DNA from: Thiosocius teredinicola
GTDB taxonomy: Bacteria > Pseudomonadota > Gammaproteobacteria > Chromatiales > Chromatiaceae
Assembly: GCF_002009425.1 (NCBI RefSeq)
Contig: NZ_CP019936.1
Span: 2,343,297 to 2,407,296 of the forward strand
Reading direction: 5' to 3'
DNA length: 64,000 nt
The notes under the pieces are model-generated. The model ran no database searches, had not been told where the DNA came from, and was given only the letters and a program-made list of their open reading frames with translations. The stretch's first letter is position 1; each line of letters starts with the position of its first letter. The position numbers and the translations under genes are program-made. Below, piece by piece: positions 1 to 9,438 of the stretch.

Positions 1-528
1 CTCGATAAACAACACCTCTGATTTGTAGACATTGCCGATACCGCTGGCGATGCGTTGATCCAGCAGCACATCTGCGATCGGCCGCGAGGGCGCCGACATC
101 TCGCGTGCGCGGGTAACGATGTCGTCGATATCAACCTCGTCTGCCAACAGGTCCGGCCCCATGACGATGCCGAACTGCCGTGCGCGAACCCCGTGTTTGC
201 GCATCAACTCGACCTGTTGCGCATTGAAACAGACGTAAACGCGTTGACCGAGCTCAAGCACGATTGAAGCCTGGCGCGCGGGTTTCTGCCAAGTTTCATC
301 GATGGCGTAGTGGTGCCATGAACCCCACATGCCGAGATGACTGCGCAACATGTGCTCGTCGTCGAATGCGATGAAGAGGTGCTTGCCGTGTGCGAACACA
401 TCGGTGATTTCGCGTCCGGCAAGGTCGACTGCTGGCTGATCGCGCAGTGTACCGACCTGGATACGCTGGTCCGTCAACACCGGCTTCAGGTACGCCGCAA
501 GCTTGAAGATCGTATCGCCTTCCGGCAT
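1..528 (-). CDS. nei: Nei/Fpg-family DNA glycosylase (endonuclease VIII-like), 3' end outside window
   Basis: Base-excision repair glycosylase/AP lyase acting on oxidised bases. The first 176 codons are present and the C-terminal part (H2TH completion and zinc finger) lies beyond the left edge. The protein begins MPEGDT, giving the Pro-Glu N-terminus whose proline is the catalytic amine of the family; a lysine in HGKHLF fits the conserved Fpg/Nei lysine, and the H2TH signature SGIGNVYKSE is at about residues 155-165. The start ATG shares its A with the stop TGA of the lhr helicase (TGATG), so the pair is translationally coupled. Family known, exact substrate (Nei versus Nei2) inferred. Confidence 0.9.
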   Translation of the reverse strand, partial: MPEGDTIFKLAAYLKPVLTDQRIQVGTLRDQPAVDLAGREITDVFAHGKHLFIAFDDEHMLRSHLGMWGSWHHYAIDETWQKPARQASIVLELGQRVYVCFNAQQVELMRKHGVRARQFGIVMGPDLLADEVDIDDIVTRAREMSAPSRPIADVLLDQRIASGIGNVYKSEVLFIE

Positions 529-3500
529 CAGGCAAAGGCCTCCGCGGCGACACCGCGGTAGTCACTGATGAACCCGGCCTTGAGCAAGGTGTCACGGTAG
601 GGCGATTGACCGACAGGCTGGCCGTCGACCTTCTCGATGATCAGCGTGCCGCGACGTGTGCTGCCTGGCATGGCGCGCAACGCCTCGAAACAGGCGGAAC
701 GAACGCCGGGTCGCTCAAGGTGCGCAGGGAAGGTGATCAGCTGGCGGCCGTTGGGACCCAGGTAGAGCAGGGGATTGCCTTGGTGCAACAACAGCCAGGC
801 GCCGGCTACGCGCTTTGGCCTGAGTTTTTCCGCACCGCCGCTTTGCGGCCACGCAAGCAGGCTGCCCCAGGGGTTTGCCGGATCGACGACAGGCAGCAAG
901 TCGATGCGGTAACTGTCGGCATCGACGTCAGCCTGCATTTCCGGTTGTACACCGCGAAGCAGGTCGATCGTACCGGGGCGCGCAAACTGCGCACCCGACA
1001 GGCCTTCGACAAAATAACCGCGGCGCACACGACCGGCCTCTTCCATGCTCGACATGACCTTGTAGATCGGGCCGAAGCCGCCGCTGAGTTCCTCCGCGGC
1101 GACCACTTCGCGGCTGACCACGCCGTAACGATCGAGCAACATGTTGCTGCGTGCAATGGTGCGCTCGGTATCGGTCAGGCCGGTATCGAACAGGCTCTCG
1201 ACGAGCGACCAGCGACCACCTGCCATTGTCGACGCCACACGGCCGCGTCTGCCGCTGTGGCGTACCGATCGCGCACCAAGTGTTCGCAGGGGCGCGAAGG
1301 TATCGTTGGTGATCTGACCAGCCCACACCAGGTCCCACAGCGTCGCCTGGATCTCCCTGCCGTTCATCCCCGCGCATCGTTTCTGTACGACCGATTCGAG
1401 CTCGAAGGTAAACGAAGCGCCTCGTTCACGCAGGTGATCCAGGACGGCGTGATGCGCCTCTTCAAGCCCGTCCGGCGTCGGCACCTTGTCCAATAGTTCG
1501 CGTGCGTGCTCGCGCAGGTAAAGTACGATGCGCCCGTCACGGCTACCCAGCGGTGAGCGTCCGAGCCATACCACTTGGCCGCCGGCGGCCAGCATGTCGA
1601 GCATGTCGAGTGTGAAGCCGGCAACGCGCGCCGGCAGAACGTGCCCGTGCAGGGCCGACCAGGGCAACTCCAGGCCCTGAAGCTGTTGTATGACTTCGAG
1701 CAGGCGGGCGGTGCCGCTGCGTTCTCCACCGAGCTGGTGCCATTGGGGCAGAAACAACGCCAGCGACGCGGCATCGACCGGTGCAACGGCATCGCGCAGC
1801 TTGGCCAGCGTACGCCGCTTCAGGCGCCGCAGTACATCGGCCTCACACCAGTCGAGTTCGACACCGCCGGGGCGAATCTCACCCTGGACCAACGAACCGC
1901 TGTGCAGCAAGCCGCGCAACACCGGTTCGACCTGTGCCGGTCGCAGACCGAGGTGTGTGGCGAGTTCGCGCGTCACGAACGGGCCATGCGTTCGCGCGTA
2001 GCGGTAGGCGATGAACGCCAGGGGATTGTCTTGTGCCTCGACGAAGACCTCCGGCAGGCCGTGCGGAGGTACGGCGCCGAGGGCATCTCGATAGATGGCG
2101 GCATTCTCCGCGGCGATCCAGCGTTGTTGCGTCGCAATGCTGACCGGGATGGCACGGCGTTCATTCTGCAATTGCGATAGCGCGGAGGTTACATCGCATA
2201 CGGAACGTTCGGCGATGGCCTGTTCGCTCAGGTCACCGAGCTGGCGCAGCAGGTCGTGAATCTCGTCGGCGTCGCGGGCACGCCGGTCGTCAGTCAACCG
2301 TTGCAGTTCCCTTTCGAGTTGCAGCAACACGTCGGCGTCGATCAGGCTGCGTAATTCATCCTGGCCCAGCAGCTCGTTGAGCAGGTTGCGATCGAGGGTC
2401 AATGCCTGGGCGCGTCGTTCGGCCAGCGGCGCGTCCTGTTCGTAGATATAGGCCGCCACGTAGGCGAACACCAGCGAGCGGGCAAACGGCGATGCCGATC
2501 GGGTTTCGACCTCGTCGATACGCACCTTGCGCGCATGGATATCACGCAACACGCTGCGCAGCGCCTGCAGGTCGAAGACGTCGCTCAGCGCCTGGCGGTA
2601 GGTCTCCAGTACGATCGGGAAATTGGGGTACTTGCGCACTGCCGCCAGCAGGTTTTGCGCCTTGAGTCGCTGTGCCCATAGTGGGGTCCGTTGGTCGACC
2701 CGGCGTCGCGGGATCAACAATGAGCGTGCGGCATTCTCGCGGAACAGGCCGGCAAACATTGCGGTATGCGCAAGCTGGTCGGTCACCAGCTCTTCCGCCT
2801 CGTCGGGGTCGGGCAGCAACACGTCGAGATCCGGCGGCTCATCGGTATCGGCAAAGCGCAGCACGATGCCGTCATCGGTGTACATCACCTGTACTTCAAA
2901 GGCATTGTCGATCGACAGGCGTTGCTGCAACGCCATCGACCAGGGCGCATGCACGCGCGCACCGAACGGCGACAGGATGCACACGCGCCAGTCACCCAGT
3001 TCATCGCGGAAACGTTCGATGGTGATCGTGCGGTCTGTCGGCAGACAGCCGGTGTGCTCTTTCTGTTCAGAGAGGTAGTCGGCGAGGTTATGCGCGGCGT
3101 TGCGGTCCAGATGTGCATGCTGCTGCAGCCACTCAACCGCCTTGGCAGGGGGCATGGCACCGACTTTGCGGACAAAGGCACCGAGCGCGCGCCCCAGTTC
3201 CAACGGCCGCCCCGGACCGTCACCGCGCCAGAAGGGCAGCCGTCCGGGTTCGCCCGGCGCCGGCGACACGATAACGCGATCGCGAGTGATCTCTTCGACG
3301 CGCCAGGTGGTCGCCCCGAGCAGGATGTTTTCGCCCGGGCGGGTTTCGTACACCATCTCCTCATCGAGTTCGCCGAGGCGTGCGCCATCCGGCCCGAGGG
3401 TGACCGTGTAGTTGCCGCGGTCCGGGATTGTGCCGGCGTTCATGCGCGAAACCATCGGCGTGCCGCGGCGCGGGCGCAACTCGTCCTTGTTTCTGTCCCA

Positions 3501-4973
3501 CGCCAGCAGTGGTCGCAGGTCGGCGAAGTCTTGCGATGGGTAGTGACCGCTCAGCATCTCGAGTACGGCCTGCAACGCGTCGCCCGACAGCTGGTGAAAC
3601 GGGTAGGCGCGGGTTACCACTTGCTCGATGTCGCTGCTGCTCGTCGGCGCGTCGCAACAGATCGCGACAATCTGCTGGGCAAGCACATCGAGCGTGTTGC
3701 GCGGCACGCTGATCGACTCGATCTCGCCTTCGATCATGCGTTGTGCGATCACGGTGCTTTCGAGCAGGTCGCCGCGAAACTTTGGAAACAGCCGACCGAC
3801 GCTGAGCTCGCCGACCTGGTGACCGGCTCGACCGACGCGTTGCAGGCCGCGCGCGACCGATCCCGGTGACTCGACCAGCACCACACGGTCGACCGCGCCC
3901 ATGTCGATGCCGAGTTCGAGTGAACTGGTGGCGACGATGCCCTTGATCCGCCCCTGCTTGAGACCCTCTTCGATCTCGGCGCGTTTTTCGTGCGATACGC
4001 TGCCGTGGTGTGAGCGCACAACTTCTTCGCCGGCCAGTTCGTTGAGCCGCTGCGTCAGGCGTTCGCACAAACCCCGGCTGTTGACGAAAATGATGGTCGA
4101 TCGGTTTTCTTCGATCTGTTTGAGCAGTTGCGGATAGATGGCCGGCCAGATACCGCGTTCCTCCGGCTGGGTCGTGCCCACCTCGCGCGTGTACAACTCG
4201 CCAAGGATTGATCCCCCGGGTTTTTCGGCGGACGGCGTCACCGGATTATCCATGTCCGCCACCGGCACCTGCACAGCAAGGTCGATTCTCGGCTTCGCCG
4301 ACAGGTCGACGGTGGCAACCGTACGTCGCCCGCCAAGAAAACGCGCGACCTCGTCGAGCGGCCGGACCGTAGCCGACAGGCCAACACGCTGCGGATCCTT
4401 GGCACACAACGCCGACAGCCGTTCCAGGCTCAGCGCCAGGTGCGTGCCGCGTTTGGTCGGGGCCAGTGCGTGGATCTCGTCGACAATAACGGTGTGCACG
4501 CTGCGCAGGTTGTCGCGGGCCTTTGAACCGAGCAACAGAAACAGTGATTCCGGCGTGGTTACCAGGATATCTGCCGGGTGCTTGGCTTGGCGTTGGCGTT
4601 CCTTCTGTGGCGTGTCGCCGGTGCGGATGTCGACCTGCACGTCGCGCACAACCTTTCCAAGCGCGCCAGCCTTGTGGCTGATGCCGACCAGTGGCGCGCG
4701 CAGGTTGCGCTCCACATCGTAGACCAGGGCCTTGAGCGGGGAGACATACAGTATGCGCACGCCTGGCGGTGCGTCGGCGGGCAGCGACAGACAATAATCG
4801 ATGCCGGCAAGAAAGGCGGCCAGGGTCTTGCCGCTGCCGGTCGGTGCAACAAGCAGAGTGTGTGCGCCATCGACGATCGATGCCCAGCCGTGCCGCTGTA
4901 CCGGCGTAGCATCGGCAAACGCCTCGTTGAACCAGCGTGCAGTCGGTTCGTTGAACGGCAATTTTTCTGTCAC
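528..4973 (-). CDS. lhr: Lhr-type ATP-dependent DNA helicase, full length with C-terminal extension
   Basis: Large SF2 helicase, 1481 aa from the chosen GTG, comparable to E. coli Lhr (about 1,540 aa), so the helicase core plus the long Lhr C-terminal region are both present. Visible motifs: Walker A APTGSGKT (about 43-50), DEIH box (about 165), SAT motif (about 200) and motif VI QRVGRAGHQVG. The GTG at 4973 gives MTEKLPFNEP, which matches the usual family start just before the Q-motif-like segment; a TTG at 5006 would add 11 residues but has no ribosome site. The stop overlaps the nei start by one base, consistent with a repair operon. Lhr acts as a 3'-5' DNA helicase in DNA damage tolerance; coupling to a glycosylase supports repair. 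Confidence 0.93.
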   Translation of the reverse strand: MTEKLPFNEPTARWFNEAFADATPVQRHGWASIVDGAHTLLVAPTGSGKTLAAFLAGIDYCLSLPADAPPGVRILYVSPLKALVYDVERNLRAPLVGISHKAGALGKVVRDVQVDIRTGDTPQKERQRQAKHPADILVTTPESLFLLLGSKARDNLRSVHTVIVDEIHALAPTKRGTHLALSLERLSALCAKDPQRVGLSATVRPLDEVARFLGGRRTVATVDLSAKPRIDLAVQVPVADMDNPVTPSAEKPGGSILGELYTREVGTTQPEERGIWPAIYPQLLKQIEENRSTIIFVNSRGLCERLTQRLNELAGEEVVRSHHGSVSHEKRAEIEEGLKQGRIKGIVATSSLELGIDMGAVDRVVLVESPGSVARGLQRVGRAGHQVGELSVGRLFPKFRGDLLESTVIAQRMIEGEIESISVPRNTLDVLAQQIVAICCDAPTSSSDIEQVVTRAYPFHQLSGDALQAVLEMLSGHYPSQDFADLRPLLAWDRNKDELRPRRGTPMVSRMNAGTIPDRGNYTVTLGPDGARLGELDEEMVYETRPGENILLGATTWRVEEITRDRVIVSPAPGEPGRLPFWRGDGPGRPLELGRALGAFVRKVGAMPPAKAVEWLQQHAHLDRNAAHNLADYLSEQKEHTGCLPTDRTITIERFRDELGDWRVCILSPFGARVHAPWSMALQQRLSIDNAFEVQVMYTDDGIVLRFADTDEPPDLDVLLPDPDEAEELVTDQLAHTAMFAGLFRENAARSLLIPRRRVDQRTPLWAQRLKAQNLLAAVRKYPNFPIVLETYRQALSDVFDLQALRSVLRDIHARKVRIDEVETRSASPFARSLVFAYVAAYIYEQDAPLAERRAQALTLDRNLLNELLGQDELRSLIDADVLLQLERELQRLTDDRRARDADEIHDLLRQLGDLSEQAIAERSVCDVTSALSQLQNERRAIPVSIATQQRWIAAENAAIYRDALGAVPPHGLPEVFVEAQDNPLAFIAYRYARTHGPFVTRELATHLGLRPAQVEPVLRGLLHSGSLVQGEIRPGGVELDWCEADVLRRLKRRTLAKLRDAVAPVDAASLALFLPQWHQLGGERSGTARLLEVIQQLQGLELPWSALHGHVLPARVAGFTLDMLDMLAAGGQVVWLGRSPLGSRDGRIVLYLREHARELLDKVPTPDGLEEAHHAVLDHLRERGASFTFELESVVQKRCAGMNGREIQATLWDLVWAGQITNDTFAPLRTLGARSVRHSGRRGRVASTMAGGRWSLVESLFDTGLTDTERTIARSNMLLDRYGVVSREVVAAEELSGGFGPIYKVMSSMEEAGRVRRGYFVEGLSGAQFARPGTIDLLRGVQPEMQADVDADSYRIDLLPVVDPANPWGSLLAWPQSGGAEKLRPKRVAGAWLLLHQGNPLLYLGPNGRQLITFPAHLERPGVRSACFEALRAMPGSTRRGTLIIEKVDGQPVGQSPYRDTLLKAGFISDYRGVAAEAFA

Positions 4974-5402
4974 TGTTGTTTTCCGATCAAACCGCTTTGG
5001 CGACAAGATTCACGTCACACATTCTGTCATCTTCTTGGTTGGCGAAATGGGGTTTCGGATGCCCGAATTACACCAGGATAAATGTGGGGTAGCGCAGAGC
5101 ATACCCACAGCGTTCATTTCTGCGTGGCGCTCGCGCATCAGCCGTCGAAGCCCTGCGCCGTCGGCAGGCAGAGAACGACGTTGACGCGTCGTATCTACGT
5201 CGTCGGGCACGGCGAATCCGGCGTGGACATAGTGCGCATTTCGGATTGCCGCGTCCAAAAACAGGTTTATCCCGCAAAAGTAATTGTGGCAGTCTGTAAC
5301 CAAGGTGTAGCAATCGTCATTCCCTTTTCAGCGGCCATCGGGCTGGTCCATCGGAACGGAACCGCAGACCTTTCCCACGGCCTGGAGGCGGCAGCAGGTC
5401 CC
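4974..5402. other. Intergenic region between divergent lhr and PAS sensor gene
   Basis: About 400 bp with no convincing gene. A plus-strand open frame extends upstream from 5403 to 5082, but it has no ribosome site and its translation shows no family resemblance, so I treat it as leader or promoter sequence. No clear sigma-70 boxes, LexA box or terminator could be picked out by eye; it must contain the promoters of both flanking genes. Confidence 0.5.
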
Positions 5403-6959
5403 ATGAAAGACTCCGCAGCAACAGACATCGCGCAGAACGTCCGGTTTCCGATGTACGAGTTCATCGTTCTGTTCGTGCCGGTCGTCGTCATTGCCTTGGT
5501 GGTTGGTGCGTCGTTCGCGTCCATGCGTACCGAATCCGAGATTCAGGCGGTACTTGACGATGACAATACCCGGCTGCAGTTCATCGGCGGCTTTATCGGG
5601 GCCCAGGTATCGAACTCGCTCAATCACCTGGTGTCGATATCGGGCGAGGCCGCGGTGACCAAGGTGGCCAATTCGCCAGACAAGGCGGCACTGCAGACGC
5701 TTGAATCCACGTTCATGACGTTTGCCCGGCGCCATCCTTACTACGACCAGGTGCGCTGGATCGATCGCAACGGACGCGAAAGAGTGCGCGTGTCGCGCAG
5801 CAGCAATGGACCGACGGTCACGCCGCCGGATCAGCTGCAGGACAAACACGATCGATACTATTTCCAGGCAACGCAAAATCTGTTGCCTGGCGAGATCTAT
5901 ATATCGCCCATCGATTTCAACAACGAGCAGGGCGTTGTCGAAGCGCCGCTAAAACCCGTATTGCGCATCGCCAAGCGACTCGTCGGCGACGATCGTGAAT
6001 CGCGCGGCATCATCATTTTCAACATCGACATGCGGCCATTCTTCGATGCCGTGGAAGGCGTCAGCCAGAGCAACAGCAATGTGCTTTACCACGTAGTGAA
6101 TCGCGCAGGCGAGTTGTTGCATCGGCCGGCTGCAGGTGAACTGGCGATCACTGACTCGGTTGTGAATTTCGCCGACATGTATCCGGCTTTGTGGCAATCG
6201 ATTCGCGCCAAGCAGGTTGGCGATACCGAAGCACAAGGTGGTCTGTGGACGTGGAAACGCCTGCAGCCGGCCGACATTTTCCACCGGATGAAAAACATGT
6301 TTCCTGCGCAGCTCGGAGGCATCGATCAACTGGTCACCGACGAATTTGAGCTGACCTTGGTGGCCAGCCGGCCGATCGGTTTTCTGCTGGATATCCGTCG
6401 CGATAACCGCATGCTGGTTTCGTTGGCGACGCTGGTCGGACTGTCGGTGTACGGCCTGTCGATGTTCCTGTATCTGAGCGGGCATGTGCGTGAACGGCGT
6501 GCACAGCTTCGTGCCGGCTACGCCGTGGCACGCGCCGAGAATCTGGAGAAGATGAAAAAGCTCGAAGAGCGCTTTCATCGGCTGTTCGAAGCCAGCAGTG
6601 TCGGCCAGTTGGTAGTCAATGCCGAAGGCAACATCGAAATCGGCAATGCCGCCGCAGAGATGTTACTGGGCTATGAGCCGGGCGAACTCAATGGAGAATC
6701 GGTCGATTTTCTGTTGCCCGCCGATCAACGCGCGCAGCACCGCAAATATCGTGACACCTACATGGAAGACCCGGAACCGCGCCTGATGGGCGGCGGACGT
6801 CGACTTGAAGCCGTCACCAAATCAGGTGAGCCGATAAGCGTCGAAATCGGGCTCAACCCCTATATGGATGCCGGCAGGCAGATGGTGCTGGTCAGCATTA
6901 TCGATCTTTCCAAACACCAGTCGGCCGAACACGAGCGGCGCGCCTCGGCTACCGGCTGA
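5403..6959 (+). CDS. Membrane-bound Cache-PAS sensory protein without output domain
   Basis: 518 aa. A short cytoplasmic N-terminus leads to a transmembrane helix (about 19-39), a roughly 290-residue periplasmic region with dCache-like features (RYYFQATQN, EIYISPIDFN, PVLRIAKRL), a second helix (about 335-358), a charged linker and one PAS domain (about 390-505). It ends there: no histidine kinase, GGDEF, EAL or chemotaxis module follows, and the next gene converges and overlaps by 11 bp. Start chosen at the ATG giving MKDSAATD, directly before the first membrane segment; the open upstream extension looks non-coding. Probable ligand sensor working through a partner. Ligand unknown. Confidence 0.8.
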   Translation: MKDSAATDIAQNVRFPMYEFIVLFVPVVVIALVVGASFASMRTESEIQAVLDDDNTRLQFIGGFIGAQVSNSLNHLVSISGEAAVTKVANSPDKAALQTLESTFMTFARRHPYYDQVRWIDRNGRERVRVSRSSNGPTVTPPDQLQDKHDRYYFQATQNLLPGEIYISPIDFNNEQGVVEAPLKPVLRIAKRLVGDDRESRGIIIFNIDMRPFFDAVEGVSQSNSNVLYHVVNRAGELLHRPAAGELAITDSVVNFADMYPALWQSIRAKQVGDTEAQGGLWTWKRLQPADIFHRMKNMFPAQLGGIDQLVTDEFELTLVASRPIGFLLDIRRDNRMLVSLATLVGLSVYGLSMFLYLSGHVRERRAQLRAGYAVARAENLEKMKKLEERFHRLFEASSVGQLVVNAEGNIEIGNAAAEMLLGYEPGELNGESVDFLLPADQRAQHRKYRDTYMEDPEPRLMGGGRRLEAVTKSGEPISVEIGLNPYMDAGRQMVLVSIIDLSKHQSAEHERRASATG

Positions 6960-8496
6960 CGCCGGCAAAACCTTGCTCGAAGATTGCGCGTACGGTGTCG
7001 ATCGTATCGGCGTCGGCGGCCGTCTTGTCCTGGCGATAGCGCTTCACGCGGGCGAAGCGTAGCGCCATGCCGCCCGGATACTGTTGGCTGGCCTGAAGCT
7101 CGTTGAAGGCAACTTCGACGACCAGCTCGGGGCGTACGTGCACAATGTGACCTTCGCGGCCAATTTCGCGTTGCAACAGTGCATCGGTCTGCCATTCGAG
7201 CATCTTGTCCGTCAGCCCCTTGAAGGTCTTACCTAACATCACGAAGGTGTTGTCGCGCGGGTCGCGTGCTCCCAGGTGCAGGTTGCTGAGTTTGCCCCGC
7301 CGGCGGCCGCTGCCCCATTCTGCGGCCAGAACAACCAGGTCGAGCGTATGCACGGGTTTGATCTTCAGCCAGTTCGCACCGCGATTGCCCGCTTCGTACA
7401 GCGAGTCGGGCGCCTTGGCCATAATGCCCTCGTGACCGGCCTGTAATGCCTGGCGGAGGAAATCGCGAGTTGCTTCTTGGTCTGCAGCCACAACGCGCGG
7501 CACGCGCAGCGCCGGGATAACGATGTCATCGAGCTGACCGAGGCGCGTCGTCAATGACTGATCGATAAGGTCATCGCCGTCGACAAACAGGCAATCGAAG
7601 AAACGCGCCGACAGCGGCAGCTTGTCGCGCATCTCGTCAACCTTGAGTCGTCTGCCGAACCGTTTCATCGTTATCTGGAAGGGCAAGGGACGGCCTTGTT
7701 TGTCGAATGCTATGGCCTCGCCATCGAGCACCAGTTGCTCGGCCGGCAGCAGGCGCACCTGCTCGACCAGCTCAGGTACGCTGTGGGTGACTTCGTTGAG
7801 CTGACGGGTGAACACGCGCACGTCGTCGCCGAGCTTGTGCACCTGAACGCGGGCGCCGTCCAGCTTGTACTCGAACACGCCCTCACCGAGTTGCGCAAGG
7901 GCATCGGCCGGGTCTTCTGCCGGTTGGGCGAGCATCGGCTGCAGTGGGCGGAACATCTCGAAGCGAAACTGCGACAGGCCGGCCGCACCCTCGCGCATGG
8001 CCCGGTCGGCAACCAGCGGCAGATCACCGGACAACATCGCCGCTTTGCGCACCGCCTTTAGCGGCTGTTCGCTCGCCTTGGCGATCGCCTCGATCATCAG
8101 GCCCTCAAGCGCACCTTGACGCAGTTCGCCGAGTATCAGGTGCTGCAGAAACGTCTGTTCTTGTTCGGTGGCACACGCCAGCAACTCGCCGAGTAGATGC
8201 GATCGTTTCGCCTGCGAGCCGGTACCGCTGATGCCTGCGATATCGGTCAACCGTCGATCGGTTTCGGCCAGCGACAACGTGGCTTCGCCGGCCGGTGCCG
8301 ACATCGACTTTTGCAACAGGGAGTAACCCAGTCCGATCTTGCCCTGTGGCAGATGGCCGCTGAGGTAAGACACACCGATACGGATCTCTTCGGGGCCGAG
8401 GCCGCGCAGGCACTCCACCAACAGAGCGGCTTTTTTGATCCGGCTGCGCGTGGCTGCCAAGGCAAGCGAAGTTTGGGCGACGGAGTTGAGCAGCAC
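6949..8496 (-). CDS. ATP-dependent DNA ligase (LigB-type)
   Basis: Nick-sealing ligase using ATP, 515 aa from the GTG at 8496. The N-terminal DNA-binding domain begins with the family-like run SLALAATRSR; the nucleotidyltransferase motif I KLDGARV carries the adenylated lysine (about residue 211); VLDGEAI, SLYEAG and a C-terminal OB-fold segment follow. The open frame continues to a GTG at 8601 but those 35 extra residues lack family similarity and a ribosome site. Standalone ligase without polymerase or nuclease domains, so not LigD. It sits next to the lhr-nei repair pair on the same strand, separated only by the PAS gene, suggesting an accessory repair role beside the essential NAD-dependent ligase. 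Confidence 0.9.
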   Translation of the reverse strand: MLLNSVAQTSLALAATRSRIKKAALLVECLRGLGPEEIRIGVSYLSGHLPQGKIGLGYSLLQKSMSAPAGEATLSLAETDRRLTDIAGISGTGSQAKRSHLLGELLACATEQEQTFLQHLILGELRQGALEGLMIEAIAKASEQPLKAVRKAAMLSGDLPLVADRAMREGAAGLSQFRFEMFRPLQPMLAQPAEDPADALAQLGEGVFEYKLDGARVQVHKLGDDVRVFTRQLNEVTHSVPELVEQVRLLPAEQLVLDGEAIAFDKQGRPLPFQITMKRFGRRLKVDEMRDKLPLSARFFDCLFVDGDDLIDQSLTTRLGQLDDIVIPALRVPRVVAADQEATRDFLRQALQAGHEGIMAKAPDSLYEAGNRGANWLKIKPVHTLDLVVLAAEWGSGRRRGKLSNLHLGARDPRDNTFVMLGKTFKGLTDKMLEWQTDALLQREIGREGHIVHVRPELVVEVAFNELQASQQYPGGMALRFARVKRYRQDKTAADADTIDTVRAIFEQGFAGVSR

Positions 8497-8782
8497 GTTT
8501 CCAGGTTCGGTAAGGTCGGGTTGTGCGGAGATGAGGGCGAGAAACGCTGGTTCAACCGCGACAGGCTTGTTGTAGGCCGGTTCGAGTAGTAAAGAATGCA
8601 CATGAAATACACATGCTAAATAAATGAAAAATCACGTATATCTATTCATCTCTATCTGCATGGCACAGTGGTAATCCTCGATGTCGGCCGAAACGTCCAA
8701 GACAATTCCAACGACACGTCGGGTCCGAACACACCCGATGCCGTACAGCCCATGATCAGAAATTGCTGTAACAGGAACCGTC
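8497..8782. promoter_or_regulatory. AT-rich divergent promoter region between ligase and LysE-type exporter
   Basis: The stretch around 8590-8650 is clearly more AT-rich than its surroundings and carries no open frame of note, which fits divergent promoters for the ligase (minus) and the exporter (plus). I could not assign individual -35/-10 boxes with confidence. Confidence 0.4.
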
Positions 8783-9397
8783 ATGACCGCCGTTGAGTTC
8801 GTATCGTTGTTTTCCATCATCGCGGTGTTGGCTGCGATGCCCAGTGCGAGCGTGCTGCTGGTCGTCACCAGAACCGCGATGCTTGGGGTTGTCGATGGGG
8901 TGGCGGTTGCTGCCGGAATCGTGGTCGGCGATTTGGTGCTGGTCTGCATTTCCCTGGCAGGCTTGGCGGCGGTAGCCCACTTGGTTGGCGATCTTTTCGG
9001 TCTGATAAGAATCCTCTGCGGGATCTACCTCGTGTGGTACGGCTACAAATTGCTGAAGGCGGGTAGTGCACACCATGTTGCGCCCGCTGACGGCTCAAGC
9101 TCCGCGTGGGGTGGTTTCATCGCCGGCCTGACGCTCACGCTGGGCGACGTGAAGGCCATCGTTTTCTACGCAAGCCTGTTTCCGGCGTTTGTCGACGTCC
9201 AGAACCTCGCGCGAGTTGATGTCGGCGTGATTGGTATTGCGACCCTGGCGACGGTAGGCTTGGTGAAACTCGGTTACGTGTATCTGGCACATCGGATCAG
9301 GCGCCGGCTGCATTCCGGCCACCACCTGCGCAAGGCCGAATGGCTGGCCGGCGGCCTGCTGGTCGGCACCGGGGTCTATATCGTCGCCAAGCCGTAA
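8783..9397 (+). CDS. LysE/RhtB-family amino acid exporter
   Basis: 204-aa inner-membrane protein with about six hydrophobic helices and the family layout: an N-terminal helix followed by MPSASVLLV in place of the usual PGP region, then VWYGYKLLK at the end of helix 3 and a hydrophilic loop before the C-terminal half. Members export amino acids or related metabolites using proton exchange. AGGAACC lies 5-6 bp before the ATG. The following gene starts about 40 bp downstream, so the two may be co-transcribed. The substrate cannot be told from sequence. Confidence 0.88.
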   Translation: MTAVEFVSLFSIIAVLAAMPSASVLLVVTRTAMLGVVDGVAVAAGIVVGDLVLVCISLAGLAAVAHLVGDLFGLIRILCGIYLVWYGYKLLKAGSAHHVAPADGSSSAWGGFIAGLTLTLGDVKAIVFYASLFPAFVDVQNLARVDVGVIGIATLATVGLVKLGYVYLAHRIRRRLHSGHHLRKAEWLAGGLLVGTGVYIVAKP

Positions 9398-9438
9398 CCG
9401 GTCCACGCGCTTGGGCATATGCCAAGGAAGGAACACAA

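Noticed and set aside
606-1496. Long plus-strand open frame (296 codons) opposite lhr
   Set aside because: Antisense to a convincing helicase; low-complexity Arg/Ala/Gln-rich translation with no family motif, typical of a high-GC shadow frame.
2766-3869. Plus-strand open frame of 367 codons opposite lhr
   Set aside because: Same reason; no ribosome site and no recognisable domain.
5082-5402. Upstream extension of the Cache-PAS gene
   Set aside because: The extension lacks a ribosome site and similarity, and would place about 107 residues before the membrane helix; the ATG at 5403 is better.
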